64,000 bases of DNA from Ixodes scapularis (taxonomy: Eukaryota; Arthropoda; Arachnida; Ixodida; Ixodidae). A model generated the notes under the pieces. That model was not told the DNA's origin and made no database searches. It saw only the letters and a list, made by a program, of their open reading frames with translations. The DNA lies in assembly GCF_016920785.2 (NCBI RefSeq), contig NW_024609958.1, positions 1,736,001 to 1,800,000 of the forward strand, written 5' to 3'. A program made the translations under genes and the position numbers. This document shows, piece after piece, positions 34,016 to 44,858 of the stretch (position 1 is its first letter; every line of letters starts with the position of its first letter).

Positions 34016-35279
34016 AACCGTGGACACTGTGACCGTCAGGCATACGTCCGTCCCCCCCTCCCTTTCCTCTTTTACTTTCTTCCCCACCCCTCTGCGTCTG
34101 GTCCTCTAAAAACCAAAGAGTGTCTCTTTTTTCTTGTTTTCTTTTTTTTGTTTGGTTTCACACGAAACCGTCCTTTGCCTTGTCGATGTTCCTGCCTACA
34201 CACGCCCACCCCGCAAACACGCAAAAAGAAAGAAAAAGCTCTAATGAGACCTCGCCCCTCCTCATCCTTGACAGTGGTGTGAAAGCTCAATACCGGCTGA
34301 ACCAACAGCTATGTGGCTTCTTTTACTTGAATTCGCAGTCGCGGATGCGTAAGGCAGAAACATAAGAAGAGCAATGGCAGCGGCTCATTAGAACAAAAAA
34401 GAAATGAAGCATCAACCCTGCTGTCAGTTTAAACAGTAACTTTCGACAGCAGGCGATAGGCTGGCTGGGGAGCACAGACAAAACGGCTTGAGACTTCGAA
34501 GCTGAACCGATATTTGTAGAAACGAAAATGCCCGGGTTTTCTTCAGCGGATTGTGTCCGCAGGAACTTAGACCGACATTTTTTGGCAAAGGGAACACAGC
34601 CCGAGTTTTCTAAGAATAAACAGTGGCTGACTTGGGAAACTGGAGCTGAGACAGCCTAAGACGTCTGTAAATGCGTGAGAGACATGGAAGCCCGCTGTTC
34701 ACTGAGAATTGTGCTTTTTCAGTAATTTCTAAACGGCAAAATCAGTTCAGCTGAAAAGATTGTGCATTAATATTTCCTGTTGAGTTTAGGTTTTTGTAAG
34801 TTTGGTGATCAAGAAAGAAGATCAAGTGGGTCACGGTCGTATGACAGCCTTGATCAAGCAGGAGCATTTGAAATCTACCCAAACGCCAGTACAGCATCTA
34901 TAGGTCTCAAAGCCAGTTGGTTTTAGCGGGTAAACCAACCGCTATTTAGGCAACATGAAGCAAACTTAGTACATCACATCTTCCGGGGAGTCGTGTTTTG
35001 AAGTTTGCCGATGCCATATTTCAAATCGTGTGCGTGCCTCCACCGCCCAAGTGCATTCGTCGCATGTTCGTGGGATCCAGTTCTGTCCCGGGTAGAAAGC
35101 GATAGACTCGTTTATATGGAACACTTGTTCAAGAACTTTAAAACTTTATAGATTCATCCTCCTAAAACTCTTAACCTAAAATAAGGGGTAGACAGTACTG
35201 ACTGGGTTTTATTTTTTTTTTATAGGGCCCAAAATTCCCCCCTCAAACACGCAGTAGACATTGCAGGTATTTTACGTGT

Positions 35280-35425
35280 TGCTTCGGAGTAACGCAAAAG
35301 CAATAGACTAAAGTAACGAAGTAATTAATGAATTACTTTTTACAGGGAGCGATTTGTAACGGTAATTCATTATGTTTTAGACCAAGTAATTGCAATAGTA
35401 TTTAATTACTTTTTTTGGAGTAACG
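35280..35425. repeat. GTAACG/GTAATT MITE remnant (copy B; copy A at 24290-24432)
   Basis: Repeated GTAATT and GTAACG words begin at GGAGTAACGCAAA and end at TTGGAGTAACGGG in both duplication copies, so it predates the duplication. The termini are decayed. Confidence 0.5.
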
Positions 35426-36161
35426 GGTCCAAGTCTGGGGAGAAACATATGGATAGGGACTGTGCGGACGACAGGGTTAGTCATTGTTTCCTCGTTATTT
35501 CACATGAGGCGGTAGTCAAGTTGACAAACACTTTCCTTAGATCAAACGCAAGATCATTGCTGGAGTTCAGCGTTGTTAGCGGGAGCTCGCTCCGTCACTT
35601 TGAGGGCGGTGTGAGCTCACGCCCGCAGGGCCCGGAACACCCAGATGATGGTCTACTAGAAGCTTCTAGTGTAATAGCTAAAATGGCTTCTACGCGGCCA
35701 CTGCCATAAACAAAATGCAGGTACCACTTTTGAAACAACTTTCAAATTGAGGACCAAGCTCACTTAGCGTGCCTGGATGTAAGCGGCGAAAGAAACAAGA
35801 GGTAAAGCGATGCCGATAATCGTAGCACAAATTGCCTAAATATGTATATATATATATATTAAAATGATCTAGTTAGCGTACATCAATCATAATTGCTTTC
35901 CAAGGAACTCTAGAAAAAGAGACACTAGTACATACCTGGGGCGACCATTGGAGCGTGCTGGTAGAGGTATGAAAGGAAATAAAAAAAAAAGATGAGCAGG
36001 ACAGGGTACGCCACCATGATAAATAACTAGAAATTGATTAAAAAGATTCAAAATTAACCACTAGGTTTTCCGCAGTAAGCAATAAACGATATTGAAGCCC
36101 TTCCAGGTGCAAATATTTTAGATATATCAACTTTAACTGTGCCTAAGCAACAACAATCATA

Positions 36162-36272
36162 CCTCAGGTCACGTGACCTTAGGGGAGTCACGTGACCTGG
36201 GGAGTCACGTGGCCCCAGGGGGTCACGTGACCTGTGGAGTCACGTGACCTTGGGGGTTCACGTGACCTCGCG
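36162..36272. repeat. CACGTG minisatellite, copy B
   Basis: About six TCACGTGACC-type units, against about ten in copy A. It is followed by the same GACGGC repeats. Confidence 0.8.
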
Positions 36273-36333
36273 GTTACGCCGACGGCGACGGCGACGCCGA
36301 CGCCGACGCCGCTCAAGCCGGAATCGGGCCCCT

Positions 36334-36485
36334 AACCGCTCATTCACACTGGTTGCAGATTCGCGTTCGCAAAGCGGTTGCGAACGCGGTTGTATAAAGA
36401 TCCAGTACAATTGCACGCGCTCTCGATGACATCAAGTGCGCGTGCAATTGTACTGGATCTTTATACAACCGCGTTATCAACCGCC
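36334..36485. mobile_element. Truncated PIF/Harbinger-like MITE at duplication edge
   Basis: The left end and both internal arms are present (CGCTCATTCACACTGG…TTATACAACCGCG), but the right 25 bases are replaced by unrelated sequence beginning CCTTTTTTGGGC. The junction coincides with the loss of homology to copy A. Confidence 0.6.
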
Positions 36486-36489
36486 TTTT

Positions 36490-37118
36490 TTGGGCACCGA
36501 TTTGGTGTCCAGGGGGCGTGGCCTGTGACGTCAATGACGTCAAAATAACTGTTTTTATTTTGACGTCTTAGTTATTTCGACATCAACAAGACGTTTTCTC
36601 TGGATGCCGCTGTCTGCGTTTTGAAATGTCGGCCAAACGGCATGTATGTGGTCAGGTGCTCGGCGGCTCGACGGTGTCCGCGCTGGTGCGAGTTGTCGAC
36701 GTTGCCGCCCGTACTTGTGGCCGTCTCGGGTACATCAAATTAGGCGTTCTCCATTTTCAAACTTCGCCCGGTGCCGTCCGTCACTCCTGCTGCAAATGAA
36801 GATTACGTGTACCGGAGACAACAGAGCCCAGCCGCAGTAAATTTGTACGCATTTTTCTGGAGTTGTACCTGTGTGTAATAGGACGGATTATCACCCTTGC
36901 ATAGAAGAACTACGAAGGCCGTGCAAGCGGCGAGCGATTAGCCTTGGCTGGCATGACTGCACCCGCTGCAGGAGCGCTCGTTCCGCGTGATCAAAAGCAA
37001 CTAGCTCGCGCTAGCACTGTCGTTAACAACAAACTTTTTTTTTTTTTTTTTTTTTAGTGTTAATCGTAAAAAAGAAACAAAACAAAATGCTCGAAAAAAA
37101 AAGAAGAAAAAAGTTAAC
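36490..37118. other. No gene recognised
   Basis: A GC-rich segment (36590-36830) contains a 58-codon ORF without known motifs. A T22-type run lies at 37028-37055. Confidence 0.4.
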
Positions 37119-37196
37119 TCTGCCGCCAGCGTGGATCGAGCCCACGACCGTTTGCGCATGAAGCAGACCTCTTAAACCGCTAAACTACACTACAGG
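37119..37196 (-). repeat. tRNA-derived element (SINE head or tRNA pseudogene)
   Basis: On the minus strand, an A-box-like TAGTTTAGCGGTTTAAGAGG (37187-37168) is followed by an anticodon-like loop TTCATGC, and a B box GGCTCGATCC inside a perfect five-pair T arm (CGTGG/CCACG). The acceptor strand does not pair (5' TGTAGTG against 3' GGCGGCA), so it is not a working tRNA. A/T-rich tails follow on the minus strand. tRNA-derived SINEs are known in ticks. Confidence 0.55.
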
Positions 37197-37879
37197 TTTC
37201 TTTTTCTTTCTTTGTAAACAAGCAGATCTATTTACAGTTATATACAAAACACTATACTATATGTACAAACGGTTCACTCACTTAGAATATGATACAAGCT
37301 ATTTACATACTGATGTATCGCATAAATTCCGTATCTCATAAATTTTAACCATCCGTGGACCCACTGGTATAGCTATGTTCTTGAAATTTACCCATGAAGG
37401 CTTTGCAAGCCCTTTTTCCGTGTCAACCTTTCTGGTTTTTCATAGGCTGTAAAGTCCTAGAACGACAAGCGTGTCGAGCACACTGTCTAGTTGCTCTGAA
37501 AAATGTAAATAGTGAAGAAGTTTCTCTTCCACTTCGAAATCTTTCATCAATGTTCTTTTGAAAACATCCCTAAAGAAAAACGCGTCTACACAAATCACAA
37601 AAGCATGTGTAAATGTCTCGGTAGTCTTGTAGAGTCTGCAGTCCAGGGACCATGCTTCCTCAATGCCTCTGGTCTCAAGCCACTCCATCACCGGCACAGT
37701 TCGCAAATATGAGCGAAAGAAGTGTTTTGCATTTTGGCGGAATTGGAATTCTCTTAAAGGGGACCATGAAATGACCTTTTTCCTTTTTCCAGAAAACTTT
37801 TACATTAAACCGTCAATGTTCACTGAATGCCGAACAGGCATCCGTTTTCGTCTCGGTGTATTAACTTCCACACACACAA

Positions 37880-38110
37880 AAAAAAAAAAAAAAAAAAAGA
37901 AACGCATTTTTCTTAAAGCGAATGTCGCAATGCTTGAAAAAACATATCCTGGGCATTGCATTGTCAGCAACGCCATCAATCCAATCAACGCCGTTTTGCA
38001 CTTCTGAGGCGGGCGTCGCAGACGGCAAATGTTCTTTTCACTTAATTATATCATCCTCTGCAGAGACCTGGCACACCACCAAACTTTCTTTGCGAAAAAG
38101 GGCCTATCTT
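37880..38110 (+). repeat. REP1 fragment, copy D
   Basis: From CGCATTTTTCTTAAAGCGAAT through CAATGCTTGA…CATATCCTGGGCATTGCA and ACCTGGCACACCACCAAACT, this matches 20190-20400 and 30820-31020. It is preceded by an A20 run. Confidence 0.65.
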
Positions 38111-38287
38111 TCTCTAAAAAAACAAGAAAAAAGCACAGTTTTGAATAGACAGAAAAAGGAGTAATATCCCAAATCGCTGCTCGCCATTGCAACGATGCAC
38201 GACGGGAAAAGCGAACGGCGCAGTAGGCAATAGTTAAAAAGATCTAAAAAGCACATAGATCTTTTAAGTCTTTAAGACGGTCCAAAT

Positions 38288-38999
38288 GTGGTAAAATGTC
38301 TTATATACATTGACGACTATCTCGTGATTTTAGATAGCACCAGGCATGACGTGACCCACTTTGTGTCAAATGTATTGTCTGCGTTTGGTGACTGCTTCGC
38401 CCCATTGGTTTCTATTCACGAGTTGGCTGCCAATGGGTCCATCCGTTTCCTCGACCTCCGTCTTCATATTTGTTTTTGAAGAGCACGTTTGTTGGACGTT
38501 CGAACCTCGTGGATTAAAGCCACTCTTATCTTATCAATGCGCCCATTCAAAAATGGTAAAAAGGGACATCGTGAGTTTGTGCTTTTCGAACGCCCAGAAA
38601 AAATCCTGCTTCTATCAAGCACAGGTGAGCTTTCACGCTGAAGTTTCCCGCCTTCGATCAGCGTATTATCGGGAACACCTTTTGACGTCGGTAGCAGGCG
38701 CTTTGTTTAAGAAAATTAAACTAGGAGGCGCTGCAAATGTGGAAAACGCTCGTAAAAAAAGAAGAAACAAAGTTGCCGTGTTCCCCTATTTACATTACAT
38801 TTACCATGGCATAAAGAAAATAGGAAAGTGGGTAGACGTCACTGTGGTCTTGTCTGCCCCGAACAAGTTGTCTAAGCTTTGGAAAAATGTCAATCAGTCT
38901 ACCGGGAGGCCTCTGGATTGTACAAATAAGCATCAAAATCAGTTTGTTCATTGTACAGAGGAAGTTGTTTACTCCATTCCACTGTCATGTGGTAAATAG
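38288..38999 (+). pseudogene. Penelope-like element reverse transcriptase, 3' part
   Basis: The first stretch (38288-38479) holds the polymerase motif IYIDDYLVI and, about 45 residues on, FLDLRLHI. The frame then shifts by one, and the next stretch (38361-38999) continues CWTFEPRGLKPLLSYQCAHSK, MVKRDIVSLCFSNAQKKSC and AYYREHLL, then a Lys-rich region and CTEEVVYSIPLSCGK. Y-x-DD, the L-D-L box, PLL…HSK-x-VKR-x-I and a terminal SCGK before an endonuclease are the order seen in Penelope-like RTs. These use a GIY-YIG endonuclease that normally follows SCGK. Here a stop follows. 39026-39208 contains a faint GFLY…N…R…E-like string in another frame that might be its remnant. The 5' part of the RT is missing. 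Confidence 0.8.
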
Positions 39000-40190
39000 T
39001 GCAATGTTAGGATTCCTGGCATCCGATGTTAGGATTCCTGGGAGTCAATGAAGCAACGCCAAAAGTGCAGTATCACCGCTATCGCTGTTGTCGTGGGTTT
39101 TTGTATCAGCGGGTAAATCAGTCACGCACCGAAATAACCGCAGGATTGGGGCGGCATTCACTCTACGTGATTGATTTTGGTGGTTGTAATAAACACGTAA
39201 AGAGATAAGCGCCGTGACGATGCCCTTTCGGCGCTGTTTGATTGGCTACATAGTGTCGTTGAGTAGGCTGCGGTGGGACTGAAAGTGGAACACACTACAC
39301 TACCTCACTACCTTGCGTTATCTTGAAGACTACCCTGGGCCTCTCTGACGTTACCTAACAGTTCTGCAAGACAAATTCCTGCATAGTCTTCGCCTCTAAG
39401 TGGTGCGCACCACGTAGAATATTATCTCTTAGAGGTGTATCGTCCTCTTCTTCCGAAAATATTCGAAGAACACGGTTCAAAAACTTTACGCAAATTCAGA
39501 CTGCGGAAAAAAATGCATATGTAGACGCACAGTCTTTGCTGTAATATTCTTTTTCAGGGGCGGCCAGATGCTTTTCGCATCTTGCTGTATTTTTCTCTTT
39601 CAAGGGCGGCAAGATGCTCTTTGAGTTGAGGTTAAAGGAAAAGTTGACATGTACAGTCTTTGTCTCCTCCCACCTGCTTCCAAAGCTACTATTGGCTATG
39701 AAATTCTCACGGAACTGCCCGTTGGGAGGAACACGCCTACAACCTGGGATATAAATAAGTCAGCAAACTTTCCTCACCTCAGAATAGCAATTGCCCCATC
39801 AAGTTTTTGGAAGCAAGAAAGCCTTACGTAAGTTCTCCTCAATATTGCAACGCTTTCGTTTTAGTTTTTGTCGGAATGCCGCCCTGTTAGAGGCGCCTAG
39901 AGTTTAATTTGTGCTCGTGAAATTGTATTCATAACACTCTTCGTTTGAATAACGGACTGCTGTAGGTGACGCGCTATATATTTTTAAGGAGTTCTCTCGG
40001 ATAGCTGAGGAAATAAAACGGCAACCTATGTTAATGAACTGAATTTAAGTTTGCGAACGAGCTGTTGTATATTTGGCCATGATAAAAAGCCCAACACTGA
40101 AAGTGAAAAAGCCGACATAAACTTCAGACATTTCAGTATTTCGTTTTTTTACCTGCTTTCTGGGGTGTTTGGTCCAGACATGTACCCAAT
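39000..40190. other. Possible decayed GIY-YIG tail, then unrecognised DNA
   Basis: A doubled TTAGGATTCCTGG word sits at 39006-39043, just after the RT stop. Beyond 39210 I see no supportable gene. Confidence 0.4.
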
Positions 40191-40194
40191 GCGT

Positions 40195-40345
40195 TACTAG
40201 TAACAAGTTGCTTCTACATAGTTATTTTTTTCGGTAACAAGTAACCTATTTAGTTTCCTTTTTTAAAAAAGGAACGAGTATTCTAGTTAATTACTTTTAA
40301 AACCAAGTAACGAGTAACGCTATCGTTACTTTTGAGGAGTAACGT
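40195..40345. repeat. GTAACG MITE remnant
   Basis: GTAACAAGT, GTAACG and CGTTAC words are dense. The right end GAGGAGTAACGTTTAGAACAAC resembles a decayed hAT terminus. Confidence 0.5.
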
Positions 40346-40659
40346 TTAGAACAACCTTTAAACAGCCTTGTTTTATTTCTAACCTGAGTATCTATGGCGA
40401 CAAAGCAAGTGGGCAACCCGAAAAAAATACTAAACAGTATTACAGTATAGCAAAGCTTATCGCTGAAGACGTCGGCCGAACTCTGTAGCTGGGAATGTCC
40501 TTTACCCAGAGAAAACGGTAAGGTTTGTTGGTTGAAGCTTCTAGAATCATGTATAGACAGAATGTAAACCCGGAGGTTTCCGGCGCGGGAAGGCACATAG
40601 TCAACTTTAAACTTTACAAACAGAGAGTAAAAAAAAAATCGTTCAGCCTTTCCACTCTT

Positions 40660-41407
40660 CTGAAGAAGGAACACCAGCGGAGCTGTGCTCGGTATACTGC
40701 CGCAACGCGCACGGGCCCGTTTCCCGCTTCTTCTCGTCCGACGCGCTGCCGATCGTGGATACGTCTCCAACGAACCACAGTCGGTCGCACACGACGCACG
40801 TGACGCCAAACGGGTTCTCAACGAACTCCCTCCGGAACCTCGCCGTCGCGCCCGGGAACTGTTCAGCCTAGGGTGCCTACATGTTTCCGCCGCTCTGAGC
40901 GGAAGCATGTAGGCACCCTAGTTCAGCCTGCATGGAGTGCAGTCGTCGCCGGGCCTCGCGCTTGCTCTTGGCCTCCGTGGCACGATCGTCGTCCGCGGTG
41001 TTGGCCCGCCGGCGCCCTTTACATCGCTGGCTCTGTTCTCGGCGGCGGCTTTCCAGGCGAGTGATATGCTCTTCTTTGGCAAGGGAATCTGAAACGCTCG
41101 ACGCAGCGGAAGTCGAGGCGACAGCGGCTTTGCGGCGGTTACGGACCCATTCGCGCTGCTGCGTACGTCGCCGCTCCTTTCGCAGCCAGTCTTCTTTCTC
41201 CGAAAGGGCGCGCCGCGGACCCATCCTGAGTAAAGCCGCTTTGTACGGGAAAGTAGCGCCATCCTCTGAAGAATGCCGCCTGCTATCTTGCACCGATGCA
41301 GGCGGCGCTACAGTCGACAGCGTGCGTAAAAAAAGCAAAACATGAAGATAAAAGGTGCGCGCGTCAGAGGAGGAGGGAGAAGGAATGCCTATGCTGTCGG
41401 AGTGCAA
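40660..41407 (-). pseudogene. Helitron-like protein, N-terminal region, interrupted
   Basis: The minus-strand ORF from 41407 has a Ser-rich start and then a long Arg/Glu-rich stretch (EDWLRKERRRTQQREWV, RLESRRREQSQRC, EAKSKREARRRL) typical of the charged N-terminus of arthropod Helitron/Pif1-type proteins. It stops at 40877. Beyond a 51-bp insertion the sequence again encodes family-like text in the frame leading from the same codons: FRREFVENPFGV, then TCVVCDRLWF, a C-x-x-C pair in the VCDRLWF context I associate with the Helitron N-terminus. Insertion plus target duplication total 60 bp. The rolling-circle nuclease and helicase are absent, so this is a short non-autonomous or truncated copy. 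Family assignment is by motif memory. Confidence 0.55.
40870..40920. mobile_element. 51-bp palindromic micro-insertion with 9-bp target duplication
   Basis: GTTCAGCCT occurs at 40861-40869 and 40921-40929. Between them lies a palindrome with AGGGTGCCTACATG/CATGTAGGCACCCT arms. It introduces a stop into the Helitron-like frame. Confidence 0.75.
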
Positions 41408-41409
41408 TG

Positions 41410-42340
41410 CATGGCTTTTTTAAGCCATGCTTCCTTTCTGATGAAATGTATTTCGAGGAATGTTTAGGGACGTTGAATCTTGTCGGATTCTGAATAGAGT
41501 TCTCATTGTTTGGTAATGGCTCGCCCGCAGTGTGTTTCGGGCTATGTCGATTCGTGTGTTTTATATTAGCCAGAAATTGGGAATTTGCACTCATCGCTAT
41601 GTGCTTTGCACTTTTATTATACTTTTATGACTGGTAATGATAGCGATGTGTCTTATTTATCTCCGTGCCCGAGTCGGCGTGAAAGCGAATGGATCATTCA
41701 GCATGTTCCCTGTGGAAAGAGTTTGTTAACTTGGTTCCGCAAAAAATCTATTTCGAAGTGTACGATATGCCGAACTCCTTCATATTCATTTATTTTTGTG
41801 AGTATTAGTATCAGCTTCTTATAAAACATACAGAGCGTCTGAAGTAAATCGTATATACGAATGTGGTCCAATAAATTGTTTTCGAACCGCGTACTGTTGT
41901 TGATCCCAAAATGCTCCGCTAGTCAGAAGTCAATGTGGAGATTGTGTAACTTTAATGTTTTACACAAAAAAAATAATAAAGAAAAACAAGATATACACGT
42001 CTGTTTTGTGAAGTAGACATTTTGTTTTACATATTTTTCACAGATTATATCGTAAAAACTAAAATAAAACTGCGTCAACATTAAAAAAAAAAAAAAAGAA
42101 ACAGCGGCTCCAGGAGCCGAGGAGCACCCGAGAGCTTAACAAGGAGCGAGGCGAGAAGGAAAGAGAGGGAGGAAGAGAGAAGGAAAAGGGTACCAAAGAA
42201 CCGGAGCAGAAACGCCCAAACTGAAACGGAAACTGACTTCACCGGAACAGGAACTAGATTATACTTAATGCCACCCGCTAGGAGCGCTAGCTGTCACTCG
42301 TCTATCTGGGCCGCTGGGGTCTATTATAGTGTCCTCTCTT
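41410..42340. other. No gene recognised
   Basis: AT-rich, with an A15 run near 42083-42097 and several 60-80 codon ORFs without motifs. Confidence 0.4.
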
Positions 42341-42341
42341 T

Positions 42342-43006
42342 ACCATGTGTCAGAGCCGTATATGTAGGGGGTTTGGCCATTCGTTGGGAAGTATAGGAGA
42401 CAAATGAGGAGGCGCCATTGGCCGAAAGCGGGCTGGGCGTGTTCCAGGGCGTCTTCAGAAATTCGAATGTGACCAATCAGAAGCCGGAAATAATTCCCTG
42501 GCGGTGGTCGCGAGAAACAAACCTGATAACTGCTTTGGAGTAACTCTCGATGGCTGAAAATATGTACACGTGATGTTTCAATCACGCTCATCCAAAATGA
42601 TGGTGGAAGAGTGCGACTAGCGGAACGATCGACATAATCTGTACGCCCAACGCCGAGGGCCGGGAATCTGCCGTCCGAGCGGTCACACTCTGTACGAGCA
42701 AAACAGAGTTGAGCGGCGCATTCGTTTCTTACGTCTTTCTGCATGATCATGATCAAAACAACACGTGCACCCTAATTTCCACCACGAAGAGTTACTACAC
42801 TTTACTCTTACGCACTTATTAAAACCATATACGAACATAGACCTTCGATCAGAACTGTTTCTCGCTAACACCGCTAGGGGATTCTTTTCGGCTTCTGGTT
42901 GGTGAAGAGAGCATGCCAAGCCCTCTTTCCGAGTCTGCCGCACGCCCTGGCTCTGCCCGCGCCTCCCATTGACCAAACTCTCTACATATCCGGCTCTGCC
43001 ATGTGT
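42342..43006. mobile_element. TIR element, about 665 bp
   Basis: CCATGTGTCAGAGCCGTATATGTAG at the left is the imperfect complement of CTACATATCCGGCTCTGCCATG at the right, and the similarity continues for about 45 bases (GTTTGG…AATGG). ORFs inside are shared with no known family. The superfamily is undetermined. Confidence 0.6.
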
Positions 43007-43009
43007 ATA

Positions 43010-44025
43010 TTACTCTACGGGTCGTGTTTCTCGATCTCGCTCCGGAGGAAAGGTGGCAAACCCTGAAATTCAAATACCTACCCCGGTCCAGCATTGTCTT
43101 TGTGTTTTTTCACTTTATTCGAGCCGCAGGAGTTGCTCGGGGCTCAGAGTTTAAATGTGTATCCCGCAGTTGTAAGCGGCAACGGCGGCAACACGACGCC
43201 ATGTTTTTCTTTCACCTGCTCTGGAATATGCCTTTGCGAAGCGTTTGTGTTCTCGACGGTCTGCAAATGACTACGAGACGACTTTCATCAGAGCCACCAA
43301 TTAATTAAATTTACGTGAGAAGTATTTTTCGCTCCTCTTAATATCTAATTGCTCTTCGCTCGCCGGCGGATTGCGTAGACGTACTGGAATTGAGACGATC
43401 GCGACTTTTTTTCCGGCGCATGGCGAGGATATGTGTTCTCAAGTTCGAGGTCTCGTGTAAAAAAGTTGGCGCCGAGTTCATCCCTGAATGTAGCGCTGTG
43501 CCAAGGTAAACAAACCTTAGAAACTAAGATTGGCTGCTACACAGAATGTCTATGCCAGGTCACTTGGAATTCGAAATGCTTCTGCGAGGAGCTGCACCGT
43601 GGCGACACTGTTTTCTCGCACACTTCCTACTGCTTGAACACACAACAAGGAGGATGGGTCTGCTCTTAAATACAACCATTTGACGTCCAAATCAGTTCCA
43701 TGGCTGCTCAGTGTTGCCAGTACAGCGGCAGTTAGTGATTCGGACGCGTAATTTTTAAAAGTTGTTTTCTCTATAGTAAATAAAGATTTTGATTAGATAT
43801 TTTGTATACTTATTCAGGGGTAAATACTTAGTACACGGTGAACATTTAATAAAAATCAATGACCATTAATGTTTCGCAGAAGCTTTCCTTTAAAGGACCC
43901 ATGCAAAGGAAAAAATCTTTTTTTTTTTTGAATAGGCTAGACGGGAAAATAATATTATAAAACGAATTTATAACGAAGGAAAAAAAAAGATTTAAAGCTA
44001 TTGATTGATTGTAAAACGTTTATTC
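43010..44025. other. No gene recognised
   Basis: ORFs of 60-100 codons at 43003-43669 (+) have no recognisable motifs. An AT-rich stretch follows. Confidence 0.4.
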
Positions 44026-44029
44026 GTCG

Positions 44030-44402
44030 AAAAGAGCTTGGTGCTAAGGGATCGCGTTAAGTGGTCGGGAGTACATAGCCCTCAACGACTTTGTCAGCCC
44101 ACTCTGCCGCCAGAACTTGGGTTCTGGGGTCAGGGCTGGAAAGCACGGTCTCCCACCGCTCGAGAGAAGGATTTGTAAGTAGTCCTCCGGGAGGTGGCTC
44201 TATTTTGCAATCCCATAGGATATGGTCGTAGTTGGCTCGTTGGCTGCAGTGTTCACAGTTTGGGTTGTATTGACCAGGATAAATGTGCGCGAGGAGTGAA
44301 GGGGTGCGGAACGATCGCGTCTGGAGACGACGCCACGTAACTTCTTGTTCTTTAGTCAGACTTTTGTGCGGAGGGGGGAAAGTTCTTCTCTCTAGTTTAA
44401 AA
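44030..44402 (-). pseudogene. LINE 3' end: C-terminal zinc-knuckle region of ORF2
   Basis: On the minus strand, FKLERRTFPPPHKSLTKEQEVTWRRLQTRSF leads into a C-x-x-C…H…C zinc knuckle (NPNCEHCSQRANYDHILWDC), then SLERWETVLSSPDPRTQVLAAEWADKV before the stop at 44057. This is the usual C-terminus of I/Jockey-like non-LTR ORF2 proteins in ticks. The copy is 5'-truncated at about 44402, where unrelated MITE sequence begins, as expected from incomplete reverse transcription. Downstream (plus-strand left) is AT-rich with no clear poly(A) tail. Confidence 0.75.
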
Positions 44403-44410
44403 TGATTGGT

Positions 44411-44858
44411 TATATTTACGGCGCAAAACGAATTTGTATTTGGCACCCGCGGGGAGCCGCCGCTGGTCACGTGGTAGGCCCGCGCGCCGCCACGCTGCGT
44501 CGGCGCCGCCTCAAAGTCACGCCGCCGCCGCACGCTGAGCGGTATGCGACGCCGCTTCAACGCGTTTCTCCACGCCGCCGTCGCCGTCGCCGTCATCTGA
44601 CCGGCGCACAGGTCTATCACGTCTGCTTGTGCTTTTTCAGGAGTTTCCTTTGGGCTCCAAAAAGGTACTTATTAATCTTAGTTTTTTGTGATACTTCAAA
44701 CAAAGATGAATAAGTTACTTTTAGAGGTCATAGAAAGCTTCCGAAAGAGCGCAAGCACCACGTGACAAATATGGGCCAGTCACCTTATAAATAAGGCCTA
44801 CTTTTCCGCGGCTCCCGCGGGCGCCAACTACAAATTCGTATAGCGCCGTAAATATAGC
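44411..44858. mobile_element. MITE with TATATTTACGGCGC ends, about 448 bp
   Basis: TATATTTACGGCGC…ACGAATTTGT…CCCGCGGG at the left is mirrored by CCCGCGGG…ACAAATTCGT…GCGCCGTAAATATA at the right, arms about 50 bases. A TA dinucleotide flanks both ends, compatible with a Tc1/mariner target duplication. It interrupts an apparent ORF continuing from the LINE fragment, so that part of the ORF is spurious. Confidence 0.65.

Larger units (their letters stand above)
27462..36480 (+). repeat. Segmental duplication, copy B
   Basis: Partner of 16856-25660, in direct orientation, separated by about 1.8 kb. The left breakpoint falls inside the GTAACG hAT element (right end retained to 27799). The right breakpoint falls inside a Harbinger-like MITE near 36485. 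Copy-specific events are a 1198-bp hAT insertion (32818-34015), a small internal repeat expansion near 27711-27750, and fewer CACGTG minisatellite units. It lacks the two insertions seen in copy A. Confidence 0.9.

Noticed and set aside
36626..36802. 58-codon ORF starting MSAKRHVCGQ in a GC-rich island
   Set aside because: Short, without recognised motif; cysteine spacing does not fit THAP.
37119..37196. A functional tRNA-Met gene
   Set aside because: The 5' and 3' acceptor strands do not pair and the D arm is irregular.
40525..41345. Arg/Ala-rich ORFs on the plus strand
   Set aside because: Antisense shadows of the Helitron-like minus-strand frame in GC-rich sequence.
42340..42756. 138-codon minus-strand ORF
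   Set aside because: It lies within a TIR element, begins in low-complexity codons and matches no family known to me.
44403..44620. N-terminal extension of the LINE fragment ORF
   Set aside because: It is read through a MITE end (44411-44858) and is not LINE sequence.
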